NCBI GenBank assembly: GCA_028671895.1
Contig: JAPMAC010000207.1
Location: forward strand, 3,162,001-3,226,000
Direction: 5' to 3'
Length of the DNA: 64,000 nt
From: Oenanthe sinensis
Taxonomy: Eukaryota; Streptophyta; Magnoliopsida; Apiales; Apiaceae
This document shows, one piece after another, positions 1 to 10,359 of this stretch. Positions within the stretch are counted from its first letter, which is position 1; each line of letters opens with the position of its first letter. Made by a program: the position numbers and the translations under genes. The notes beneath the pieces were generated by a model. It worked only from the letters and a program-made list of their open reading frames with translations, was not told where the DNA came from and did no database searches.

Positions 1-824
1 CCCCTTTTGTTCAGGTATTTATCTCTACTTTAAACTCTTCTAAACCTAATTCTTCTTTGCCTTCTGTGACTATGGAGGGTGGTAGTAATGACCCCAACCC
101 TCCTACCCAGGCCACACAACCAATCTCTAAATCTAAATCTAAGAAACCAATCTCAACAGGTTCTCAAAAACCTGCTGTTGTAAAAACCAAGAAAAGAAAA
201 GCAACTAGTGTGGTAGATAGATTAGAGGAGGATGTAGGTGGTGAGGGAACTGGGGAACATCAAAGAACCCAGAAGGATAAGGAGAGTGAGGGTGTGCAAC
301 TTCAACCTAGCCACTCCATAGTCTCCCAAAAGACTGTGGATGTTAACATGGAAAATACCACATCCCTATTGTCATTCTCTCAAAAGGATGACAATATTGA
401 AAATAGCCCACAACTAGGGGCACAGAATCAAATTGGGGACACAAAAGCCAAAACACTAACACCATACAAAAGAAGAGAAAAGAAAGTCACCTTTGCACTT
501 GGGGAATCACACACTGCAAAACCACAGAAAACTGTGGAGGAGCCTTCACAAAGTCTGCTTGATGCATCTCATATAAATGATGAGATGCAGCCCCATTCTC
601 TTTCAATTCCTATCTCTTCTATTCTTCTATCCCCGTCTCAAACTTCTTCAGAAAATGTTTTGATAGATTATCGAACATTTTCAGATTCTCCTTCTTTGTT
701 TTTCAAGGAGAAGCCAACACTCTCTCCTTAATCTTCTTCTCAGAATTTTCAGGATTCTATTTCCAATATCATCTCAAACATAACTTCACAAATTATCTCA
801 ACTGTTTCTTCTCCATCAATTGAT

Positions 825-985
825 GTTCCTTCATCAATTGATATTCAGCCATCGACTGATAAGCCATCGATCGATACTCAAGATCAATCGATGGGTATGC
901 ATCAATCGATGGATATCCCAAACACCACTTCAACTGATAATGTCAATACATCAATTGATGCTCAATCAATTGATGTTGCACAAAC
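825..985 (+). repeat. Cluster of ATCRRYYGAT words encoding Ser-Ile/Thr-Asp repeats
   Basis: About nine copies of a ten-base palindromic word (ATCAATTGAT, ATCGACTGAT, ATCGATCGAT, ATCAATCGAT and relatives) lie in this part of the extra frame, mostly read as Ser-Ile-Asp or Ser-Thr-Asp. The same word recurs about twenty times in this element's LTR, where it cannot be coding. Confidence 0.8.
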
Positions 986-1967
986 ACTCTTAGGATTGAG
1001 TGAGTTGAGTGAGAGGCAGGATTGTAACCTGGCAAAAGGAGAGGAAGTGAGTAAAAACATTCCTATTTCTTCCAGGAATGAGAGTGAAACACTTGAGGGC
1101 CCCACCTTAGTAGGTGCAAAAGAAATGAGTGAGGGAGAGGTGAGATTCCAGGATGAGATCCTGATGCAAAATAGAGAGATGAGTGAAAGTGATAAAAACA
1201 TTCTACTTTTTGCGCAGGAATTGGAAATTGAACTGATGGCAGAAGAAGGAGTAAAGGAGATAGGGGGAGCAAATGATGCTGAAGCTAGTGGGAGTGGAAT
1301 TGCTAAAGACTTTGAAGAGGAAATAGATGCTGGTGAATTGGATCCAAAGAATTTCATTCATCCTGATCCACAATATCAAGGGTTGGCTACTTCAAGTAAC
1401 AGGAATGCAGAACAACTCTTGGGCATTGATCATACAGATCAAAGGACCAGGAATCTGAAGGAAAGCATTGCCAATACAACAGACACTTGTTATATGGCAC
1501 CTGAAGAGTTGGAGAGTGATTCTGATGAAGAGCCATGGATGAGCACTATTGATGGTTCCTTAGAAGCTGCTGAGACTGAAATTCTCTCTCAATATAGAAG
1601 AACAATGGTGGAAGGAGAAATTGAAGATCCTACTCAAAGGAGAATTGCTCACTATATGAGAGAATCAATGAAAATTCAAAAGATGACAGTAACAGGAGTA
1701 AGGAGGGAACTGGAGAGGATTAAGGACTCTATCTCATCTAACAAGGATGCAATGGACAGGAGATTGGATGAGAAGCTACCATTCAACACCATGAATAGCA
1801 TCAAAGACAAGCTTTTCAAAGAATCCAAAAATTTTACATCTTTGGAGACAAGAGTAGGTTCTCTAGAAAAGAAGATGGATGATATTATCAGAGGTCAAAA
1901 TCTTCATGCTTCCATTCTTCAAAAGTTTCTTGACAGACTTCCACCACCCCCTCCAATTGATGATAAC

Positions 1968-1980
1968 AAAAAGGGGGAGA
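1968..1980 (+). promoter_or_regulatory. Internal polypurine tract within the extra frame of element A
   Basis: A 13-base purine run, AAAAAGGGGGAGA, read as Lys-Lys-Gly-Glu. It is identical in sequence and reading frame to positions 27163-27175 of element D and resembles the tract next to the 3' LTR. A second plus-strand priming site is possible but unproven. Confidence 0.4.
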
Positions 1981-3463
1981 ATACAAAGAAGAAGGATGAT
2001 GATGGTGGTGATGGCAAAAGTAGTGGAAGTGGTGGAATAGGTGGTTCTGGTATGGATAAGTCAAGTGGCATTGGTGGTTCTGCACCCAGAAGAGATAAAA
2101 GAAGAAGTAACATGGACAATCAATCTTCAAAGAAATCTAAGTCATCTAATTCTCCAAAAGATAATTTAGAACAGAAAAAGAAAGAATACAAGAAGGTTGA
2201 TGAAGATACTGAAGCTAGGAGAATTTCTAGGGAGAAAGAAACTCAATTAATGATTGAGAGGGAAAAGAAAAGAATTGAAGATCTAAGGAGAAGCACTGAG
2301 TTAGTAACAGAGGCAGTAGAAAAAGGAGACTTGGATGAGTTCATTGCTCAAACAAGAAAAATAAATGAAGATGCACAAAAGGCTGCCAAGGAAAGAAACT
2401 CAAATACAGAAGCTTTTCTTCAATTGGATATTGAAGCTCTTAAGGAAAAGAAGAAAGGGAAAGCAATAGTGATTGAAGAAGAGAAGAAGAAAGAGACTGA
2501 ACCAGTAAGTCAAAAGCTACTTCAAGGAGCCATCACTACAGGAATCTCAGATGCCTCAAGGAGAGAAAGGGAGAATGAAGAGATTGCTAGACAGATGGAA
2601 ATGCAATGGCATTTGGAAGAAGAGCTACAGGCAGAGCAACCTTTGAGAAAAAGGAGAAAAGTTTCTATGGCCAAGAAAAGGTCAAGTTCTACTCAAGAAA
2701 TAGTGGTTCAGGAAAACCTCCAGGGTCAACAAGAGGAAATCAAGGAGGAGGTCACAATTGAAGGATATGATTTGAAGGGAATACCAGTAATCAATGAAAA
2801 AGGATTAATTGGAGTAAGGACTCACCCTGCAACCTCTAACCATGAAGAATCAATGAGGTTGGAGTATGAAAATGGAGTGAAAACAATCTATTCATTGAAG
2901 GTGATAATGAAGCAAAGCTACAATGTTTTAAAGACTATTCTTCCTCTACTCAACAGAAAGTACAAACTCAACACAACAATTGCTCAGGAGATACAACAAC
3001 AAATTTCAAGGTTAAGGAGATCCAAGGCAGAAGCTGAACCTGATTCACCTCTAAAGCTATGGAAGTCACATGTCAAAAAGGTGGTGTTGGAGCCAAAGTA
3101 TGCTATGATTTTTACAGATATAGAGGGCAACACAAAGTTCTTTGATATCTGCAAATATCTGGACAAAATAACAGATGAAGAAATACACTACCTTATGAGG
3201 CAACTTGGAGAAACTGACAGGGATGAAGCAATATTGAGAAGTTCTTTCATGAGACAACTAAAGGAAAATGCTGAGAAAAGGAGGAAGAAGAACTAAATTA
3301 AATTATGAAGACGTTGAAGTTGCTTGCAGGAGTTATCTATCAATCTGGTACTTCCAAAATTAATGTGCCAATTACGTTTCTTGATTCTATCTAAATATAA
3401 ATTTTTTTTAAGGGTTTTTGTTATCATCAAGTAGATTTATGCCTGTTAATAACACAGACACAA

Positions 3464-3475
3464 ATAGGGGGAGAT
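3464..3475 (+). promoter_or_regulatory. Polypurine tract of element A
   Basis: AATAGGGGGAGA plus T directly precedes the LTR start TGTTAGG. Elements B and D show almost the same junction. Confidence 0.85.
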
Positions 3476-4594
3476 TGTTAGGAATCTACATGTGATTTGA
3501 CGATAACATTAATCTTAGAATCATAGAAATTTTATTTGTTGTAACTGATCAATTGATATGAAAGTTATAAATATCAATTGATCAGGAAACCATTTATCAG
3601 TTGAAGTGTTTATATGAATCAACTGATAATTTGGATTGTAGCATAGGTGTACTTAGTCTATTTCAATCGATAAGGTGTAAATCAATTGATATTTTGTTCA
3701 TCAATTGATGTTAGAGTCGATTGATATGGATCATCAATTGATGTGTAAATTAAACTGTTAAATTGTAATTATGTGAAGACAGGAAATTGCACAAGTGAAG
3801 GATGATCAATTGATATTGAAGCATCGATGGATGAAGGATCAATCGAAGAAGCCAAGTCAAGCATTGAAGACCATCAACTGATGTGAAGACCCATCGACTG
3901 ATATATCGATTGATAACATCTATCAATCGATAAGACATCTTTTATCAGTCGATGGATATAAAGATCAATCGAAGTAGTACATCAGTTGATGGATTAAAGA
4001 ATGGATCAATTGATATGCTTAACAGCAAATTATCAATTGAGTGTGACAACACAGAAAGAATATCTGTTGAAGATCCAGAGAACAAAAAGCACACCTATAG
4101 AAGACAGTCTAGAGTGACTGTGAAGACTCAATCAGAAGCTGTCTTTCAAACCTTTTTTTGTAAAATAGAAAAAGGTAAAAGGAAGGCAGGTAGAAACAAT
4201 CCTAGAATAGGAATTGTAAAATAACACTTGTGGTATATAAACAAGTGTAGTAGCATTATTAGAAAACATACAAGTTAGACATTATTTTACAATCAACTGT
4301 TCAAGCTTGAGAGCACATTTGTAAGAACAGTTGATTTGTTTTCTAATCTTGTAAAAACGAAGCTAGGTTTCTTCTAACCTAGGAGCATTGAGCAAAAATA
4401 CATATTGATGGAAAAACCAATCCATCAATAATTTTAAATCTCCTTGTTCAGTTTTATTTTTCAGCATTAATTTGTTCGTACTTATTCTCTTATTCTATCA
4501 AACATCAAGAACAAATATTAGAACACACAAAAGTTTTAATATTTGTATTCAACCCCCCCTTCTACAAATATTGACATTGTTCTAAGGAATAACA
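3476..4594 (+). mobile_element. 3' LTR of element A (about 1.1 kb)
   Basis: It starts TGTTAGGAATC and ends AAGGAATAACA, giving TGTTA/TAACA terminal inverted repeats. A TATA box (TATATAAA) lies at 4235-4242. The end carries the C-run region 'TATTCAACCCCCCC' typical of this LTR group. Between 3545 and 4040 it is packed with about twenty copies of ATCRRYYGAT. Confidence 0.75.
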
Positions 4595-6520
4595 GAACTT
4601 ATGTAAGTTAGAGGTTGATAAGGGAGAAACTGCACCTGATGCAGCAAATAAGGATGAAGTTGGAAGTGCACCCACAGCTCTACCTCCAGAGAAGAAAGGT
4701 AGTATATAACTGAGGTAATTGTAAGCTCATCTGCATCTTCTCAAAAGGATGCAGAGCTGAAAAGGCAATAAAACTGTCTCTGGAATCATTCTCTCAACAG
4801 GGTGAGTCCATTGAAATTCGCTCGTCAGCCAGAGCACATTGTATTGTGTCAAGCACACCACTGGCACTCACGCTGATGGTAAGACTAAACAGTTAAATTT
4901 TAGGAACACATTGCAAGGCATGCATAGTGAGAGGTATAGGCATTCAGAGGAGATACAGACTCTAGCCATACATTACATTGTCCAAGTATCTACCTCAAAC
5001 AGAAGTTAAACTTCTGCATCCCGAAAGGGAGATCTCTTGTTCATATTTATCTGGGCTTGAGAGGCAACTGCTTGACAAGAATTCTTCGAATGAGTCAAGT
5101 AGGGTATTTATACAAAATTCCCGTCACAGGGTTATGAGGGAAACATAGGCTCTAAATTGTCATTCATTACATTGCCTACTACGTCGCCCCCTCCTGGAAG
5201 GAACATTTCCATATCCTGAAAAGGAATGTCCACCTCCCATTTACGGAGAAGGTGTGAGGCAACTCCTTGATAGAACAAGGCAGGATTCCCTAACATATTT
5301 TAAAATCTTGTGATAACCCATCTCAAAGAGGTGAGGCTCCACTAGACAGTGATTCAGCAATAGCTATTGAGTCTGGTGCTGAGACAGTGCTTATGCATGA
5401 TAGATCAAGAACACCTCTACGAGGCAATTCTCCACTTGATAGTGATTTAGTTCATTCTGATGAATCAGGTGTTGGGAATATATGAATTGACGGATTTCAC
5501 TTGCAGGTACAGGAGGCTATATTTGAAATGCAGAATGAAAGTAAGGGAGAGAAACACTTAAGTGAAAGTGAGGGAGAGATACACTTGAGTGAGAGATAGG
5601 GAGAGAAAGAGTGAAACACTTCTAAGTGCTCGACACTTGAGTGTAAACATAAACAGAACGTAGTAGAAGTGAGGAAACCATAGACCAAACACTTACCCTT
5701 GCTACTTGCTGAAAGAAAAGCTACTATGTTTTCCCAATCAATGACAGACGAGAACCTTCTTTGGAAGACAAACCATTCAAAAGATGGGCCATTGGAGGAT
5801 TCCTCAACTAAGGGGGAGAATTTTATAGGAAGAAAAATGAGAATTTAATAAATTCTTATCTTCGTATGCTTGGGAGGAGTTAATATCCTTAGGGGAAGAT
5901 CCTTGGGAAAAGTGAATATTCTTAGGGGGTTCGTATCCTTGGGAGAAGTTAATATCCTTAGGGGGAGATTTTAGACAAGAAGAAAAAGAAAATCTTATCT
6001 TCTGATCCTGAGGGGAAATAACATAATATAGGAGAATCAAGAAACTGTATCCTATACTTGAAAGGAGTTGTCAGAAGAGGATTCCTCATCCAAGTGGGAT
6101 GTACAGAAAAGAATTGACACTTCCATTGATTATCTAAAGGGAGAAGAAGAGAAAGAAGAAGAATCATATTCTTAGGGGGAGAACATTACTTAAGCAATGT
6201 TCTATGTTCTATTGAAGACATTCCCAGGAATTTTAATTCTTATGAAGCTCTGTTCATGATAAGTTCTTAAAGTTCAAACTATGAAGGATTTTGAAGCAGA
6301 GAGAGCTCAAACAGACAGAAATGAAGATGATACTACATGAATATCAGTTCAGTGTTAGAGGAACATACATCTTTCATTTCAGTTACTCAAGAATTCTGGA
6401 AATGCGGTATCTGATCCAGAAAAACCAGTAGCATTATTTACAAGTCTCGGACGATTATTTTTTCTAGATGTTAGTTGAGTTATCCTCTCTATGTGATTTG
6501 TTTGCTAAGTTTAAAAATCA

Positions 6521-6533
6521 AATAGGGGGAGAT
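6521..6533 (+). promoter_or_regulatory. Polypurine tract of element B
   Basis: AATAGGGGGAGAT directly precedes TGTTGGGGAG, the LTR start. Confidence 0.8.
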
Positions 6534-8325
6534 TGTTGGGGAGATTCTGAAGCTGTATGAATAGTAATCGTGATAACTCAACACTAGAACAGGACAGGTA
6601 AATAATACTACGCCTACACAGAAATCAGGAAGAAATGAAGAAAGATAGATACAGTGAATCAAGACATTAGAAGAAGTTTTGAAGTCTACTACAGGTCATT
6701 GAGAGAAGTTCATTAATATGTTCATGCCTCAGTGAAGAATAATGGTTGAAGACTTTCAGGGTTTCAGAAGTGTTGAAGATTCAGTATAGAAGTGCCACTA
6801 GAAGATTTCAGTGTAAAGGCATTGATTGAAGATAGACAGTGTTCGAAGCATAGGAATCTAGAAGAATTGAAGACATGGTAAAGACAAAGGATTAAGAAGA
6901 CAACTGCAGTCTTGGAGTTATACTCACTGAAAGAAGTTCATTTATATATTCAAGCGTCAGTGAAGAACAGAGAATGAAGTATTAAAGATTGTGGTAGTAA
7001 TGGAGATGTTGTCTAAGTACCAGAGAAGATTCCAGTGAAAGTTACAGTGTTTATTGACAGTCAGTGTTCGAAGCAATGAAGTTGCTGCAAACTTAACAAT
7101 ATGCGTAAGGCTATAATACGAAGACCTGGATCGAAGTTAGTCATCTGTGAACCAGACCAGTTGCACTAGGTGTCAGCAGCTTGTGAAAGGAATCTGAGTA
7201 TTACCTATAGAAGAATTGTTAAGTTGAATAACGTACTTGGAAAGAACGGTTATTTAATAAGGTACGAAAAGTGATTTGTAGAGGCTACAGCCAAACAGCT
7301 AACAGCTAAACAACTCAAAGGGTGCAGGGTGCAAAGTGTCACAACCTTGGTATGAAAAGTGAAAGTTTTTGAACTACAGTCGAAGAACGGAAACAGCTCA
7401 GGGTACAGGGTGTAATGTAGCAAGACTTTGATACAAGAAATGAAAGTTGGTAAACTTCAATCAAGGAATGAGAAGGAGGTCACAGTGCAGTGATCAAATT
7501 GCACTTTGACCATGTGAATAGTGAAGCGCCACAAAAGTTTGCACGCGCCAGAAAACTTCTAAGGAAATCAATTTTCATGGCGCCTACACAGGGTATCCCC
7601 TTGTGTAGGCGTAACAAAAGTTGGATCAGAAAATTCCAAAGTAAACAGGCGCCACTTGAAGCTACTCAGGGGATACACTCTACAAGCGCAACAAAATATT
7701 TTGGTGCAACAAATATTTCTTGGCCCCACTTAACCCTCAGCCAATCAAATTACAGCAGCCTACTTTATTGATTTAAAGTCTACACCAATTAAAGAAGATA
7801 GTCGTCTTCTTCAACAAAAAATATGTAGGGAGCTTCTGCCATGACCGGAGCAAGAGAATAATTTATACACACCCATACCTTGCTCCTGGTCAGATATTAG
7901 GACTCGGTTCTTAAATGAAAAATGCTCAGGGCTCCTAGATATCACTCCCTACGGACTCAGATTTTCCTTGTACTAATTTAGATATATTTGTATAGGAACT
8001 GAGCCTTATATTTTTGTGTTAGTAGCAAAGAACTAATTTGTTCTTTGGAAGCCAGTTATATTTTTAACTGGGTGTAGCACCCCTCTGGGTTTATATAAGA
8101 AAGATATATTCCCGGAAACTTGTCTCATTTAATTACTTGCTAATTTTCTAGAACATTATTGTTTATTCATAAACACAGAAAATTAGTAGGCAGTTCACCT
8201 AAACACTACAAATGGCCAAACCCACTCTGAAGCAATAATTTATTTATCCGCAAATTCCGAAAAGAATTTAAATTATTGTTAGTATCGTATTCAACCCCCC
8301 TTCAACGATACTTCGGGACCCAACA
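6534..8325 (+). mobile_element. 3' LTR of element B (about 1.8 kb)
   Basis: It begins TGTTGGG and ends CCCAACA, a perfect 7-bp terminal inverted repeat. A TATA-like TTTATATAAG lies near 8090 and the C-run 'TATTCAACCCCCC' near 8289-8300. A block at about 6690-6850 is repeated imperfectly at about 6910-7085; both copies hold a GAAGTTCATT..TCAGTGAAGAA stretch and end in CAGTGTTCGAAGCA. GGCGCC-type words cluster at 7525-7690. Confidence 0.7.
7580..7610 (+). repeat. GC-rich hairpin within the LTR of element B
   Basis: CGCCTACACA (7580-7589) and TGTGTAGGCG (7601-7610) form a perfect 10-bp stem around an 11-base loop, in an otherwise AT-rich LTR. The left arm word CGCCTACACAG also occurs near 6610. 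Confidence 0.7.
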
Positions 8326-9154
8326 CTTTACAATAGGACATGAGAGAGTTTTTGCTTTAAAATTTACTTGCCAATTTGGTGCATATCCTGCATGATTAAT
8401 GTTGTTGTCATGCCTAGAATTTAAGTTTATGCCTAGCTGAGTATATATTACTAGTAGGAATGCAAACTAGTAATAATTTACTTTATCATTAAACTTCAAA
8501 TATGTGTTACTAATTTTTGTAATAGACTAATTTGAAAATCAGCTCTTGTTGCAAGCCTAGTCTACATAATCTTGTTCATATGCACACTTGATTAGTTTGT
8601 TATCAAATCTGATATGATGCATGCTTAGTTGTTACCTGCAAATTAAGTTGATATATGTGTATTGTCTCTGATAAGGAATGTTATTTCTCATTTAATGAGC
8701 AAGGAGGGTAACTGTCCTTGCTAGTACACTTTTTCTGCAGTTAGTATTGCACTATGCACTGTTGTCATTGATTTCTTGATGTCTGCCACTGTACTTATCT
8801 GCAAAATATATAATTTTATGCATTTTATGTCAAACTCTCTGCAGAATGATCTTTTTTTAATTGTTTATCCTGCTACTTGATTAATTGCAATTACATTCTT
8901 GTCATATCTTGCCCGCTCTCTACATGTCTATAAATTGGAACAGTATACATAGCCTTTTTCTAATATTTTTGAAATTTGTTGAATAATTCTTATTAGGAAA
9001 TATAGTTATTTGTTTGTGTATTTATGGGTGCTGCACCTTTATTTATTTCTCTCCTGCATTCATTTCCCTGCATCCCTTTTTCATTAAAACCCTTGTCTTC
9101 TTGTTCATAACTTGATTGCATTAAATTCCCCCCTAGTGTCTTGACTGCATCTGT

Positions 9155-10043
9155 GTGCTTATTTTTATGGATCTTACAAATGATTTGGTCAATACTATAC
9201 ATTGTCTTGGTCAAGTCACCACTCTTACAGTCCTTTCCTTCTTAAAAAATAGAAATAGGATGAAACCTAGAAAACTAGCCAATCCAGTTTATAGCTTCTC
9301 ATACACACTCCCTAGGTCTATCAAACACAAGATGCAACATGGATGCTTAATACATTCAGACAAGAGAAATGAACTCTATCAAATGTATGCTAAGGCAAAA
9401 AAAGAGTCAATGCTTTTCTACCCTAATAGAAAGGTGTTGCCTAATATGGTGACAAAATTCTATCACAACATGGAGGTCAGAAATGGTGTCTATGACACCT
9501 TTTTCATTACTTCTGTGGTGAATGGCATGGCCATTCTTCTTGACCACATAGAACTTTGTAAGGCCCTCAAACTTAGCCTTATGTTGCTTAAACTGGCAAA
9601 CATTGACATAACCAAGGAGTTTGTTTTCAACAAACGTGAACTCAAACTTTATCTTTTAGTCTTCTGTGAAGTTGAAGTGCCTCACAATTTGTTTATTGAG
9701 CACAGTGGAATCTCCTATGAGCATTTTTCTCCCATGTTCCAAAATTTAGCACTTATCATGATAGGCAATATCTATCCTAATATATCTATTATTGCTTACA
9801 TTTGCTGAGATTAAGCTTATGTACAAACTAGCTAGTCAAAAGGTGACATTTAACTTGTCATATGTGATATTGCTTCAAATGATAAATGGCTATAAAAAGG
9901 GATATATGCTATACGGTTTGCTTCTAACCAAAGTGTTTGAGCACATCAAACTAAACATCAATCAAATTCCCTTCTTTCAAGTTATTTTCACCATATCTGA
10001 TAGAGAAATCAAAAATGTTATCCACTTTGCCTGGCTTTACTGA
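9155..10043 (+). pseudogene. R-encoded protein, copy 1 (frameshifted and truncated)
   Basis: The frame from 9155 is open to 9808 and then shifts to another frame (9792-10043). Compared with copy 2 (29512-30729) several bases are missing around 9790-9800, and a TGA at 10041 ends it where copy 2 reads through. The protein is Lys-rich at the N terminus. Its middle part (segments such as VRNGVYDT, FVFNKRELKLYL and GYKKGYMLYGLLLTKVFEH) resembles what databases call the putative plant transposon protein domain. I assign that by style, not by a search. Copy 1 lacks the in-frame stop present in copy 2. Element C interrupts the gene just downstream. Confidence 0.55.
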
Positions 10044-10064
10044 ACCACCCCTACCAATCTTCAT

Positions 10065-10069
10065 TAATT
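10065..10069 (+). repeat. Left target-site duplication of element C (TAATT)
   Basis: TAATT here and at 14659-14663 flank element C. R copy 2 has a single uninterrupted CATTAATTTAGAAAATG at the same place (near 30424), which confirms the empty-site structure. Confidence 0.7.
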
Positions 10070-10226
10070 TGTATTAATAGATTAATAAATAAAGAAATAT
10101 ATTTATTGGTGATAGTTTCCTTATTTGGAAATGATAGTTGTTAGGCTTTCTATAATTGTAAACGCTAACACGTAATATATGGTGAATGAGATACAAACCC
10201 TAATCAGGGACTTTATTCAATTAACA
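10070..10226 (+). mobile_element. 5' LTR of element C
   Basis: It runs from TGTATTAATAG to ATTAACA and matches 14505-14658 with roughly a dozen differences. The PBS follows directly. Confidence 0.85.
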
Positions 10227-10239
10227 TGGTATACAGAGC
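10227..10239 (+). promoter_or_regulatory. Primer-binding site of element C
   Basis: TGGTATACAGAGC resembles TGGTATCAGAGC, complementary to the 3' end of initiator tRNA-Met, and sits directly after the LTR end CA. Confidence 0.75.
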
Positions 10240-10359
10240 AGCCGTCCTCTGACATTCTGATCTTCTACCCTAAAACCCTCTTTTTTTCTTTTCTCTTCTC
10301 TTCCATTATCTATTATACTCACCATATCTTAGAAACCATCACTTCATCCTGCACAAACA

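Larger units (their letters stand above)
3..3296 (+). pseudogene. Extra reading frame (ORF3) of copia element A, one in-frame stop
   Basis: The frame is open from the window edge (codons starting at base 3) to TAA at 729-731. It then continues in the same frame to 3296, so this is one frame of about 1,097 codons broken by a single stop. It lies where an env-like gene sits in SIRE-type elements, between pol and the 3' LTR, but I see no signal peptide or transmembrane segment. The order is: a basic Lys/Ser/Pro-rich stretch; Ser-Ile-Asp repeats at 825-985; an acidic region; a predicted coiled coil at about 1680-1930; a proline run; a Lys/Gly-rich linker (1960-2110); a long charged helical region; and a C-terminal segment with many Lys/Arg. 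Its basic stretch and its coiled-coil/linker match the extra frame of element D, so they are homologous. Function is unknown; a structural or nucleic-acid-binding role is inference. Confidence 0.7.
1..4594 (+). mobile_element. Element A: Ty1/copia (SIRE/Maximus-like) retrotransposon, 3' part
   Basis: The left part lies outside the window. Visible in order are the end of a long extra reading frame (to 3296), a polypurine tract, and a 3' LTR starting TGTTAGG and ending in TAACA at 4594. The polypurine tract plus TGTTAGG junction is nearly identical to that of the complete element D in this window, whose pol is clearly Ty1/copia, so the lineage is assigned by that match. The sequence after 4594 is unrelated and belongs to element B, so A was inserted into B. 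The 5' target duplication cannot be checked. Confidence 0.75.
4595..8325 (+). mobile_element. Element B: SIRE-like copia retrotransposon, 3' part
   Basis: This is the 3' portion of a second element that received element A. Its internal sequence 4595-6533 holds no long frame; only degenerate Glu/Ser/Lys-rich pieces remain. It contains short repeats: GAGAGAAACACTT-type units near 5540-5640, and repeated 'TTAATATCCTTAGGGG' units at 5880-5965. A polypurine tract and 3' LTR follow. The LTR end is followed by CTTTA, which is also present at the matching place in R copy 2 (16005), so B lies inside R. Confidence 0.65.
8326..10069 (+). repeat. Repeat R, copy 1, upstream part
   Basis: This matches 16005-16434 followed by 29117-30428 almost continuously by eye (for example the shared start CTTTACAATAGGACATGAG). 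The match jumps exactly at the boundaries of element D. The first 830 bases are non-coding, AT-rich; the rest carries a protein frame. Copy 1 is bounded by element B on the left and interrupted by element C at 10069. Confidence 0.85.

Noticed and set aside
962..1357. A 131-codon minus-strand frame in element A
   Set aside because: It is the antisense shadow of the extra frame, and its Ser/Leu-rich composition follows from the complementary strand.
1888..2130. Minus-strand frames rich in His or Pro
   Set aside because: Antisense of Gly/Asp/Lys-rich codons in the extra frame; low complexity, no independent support.
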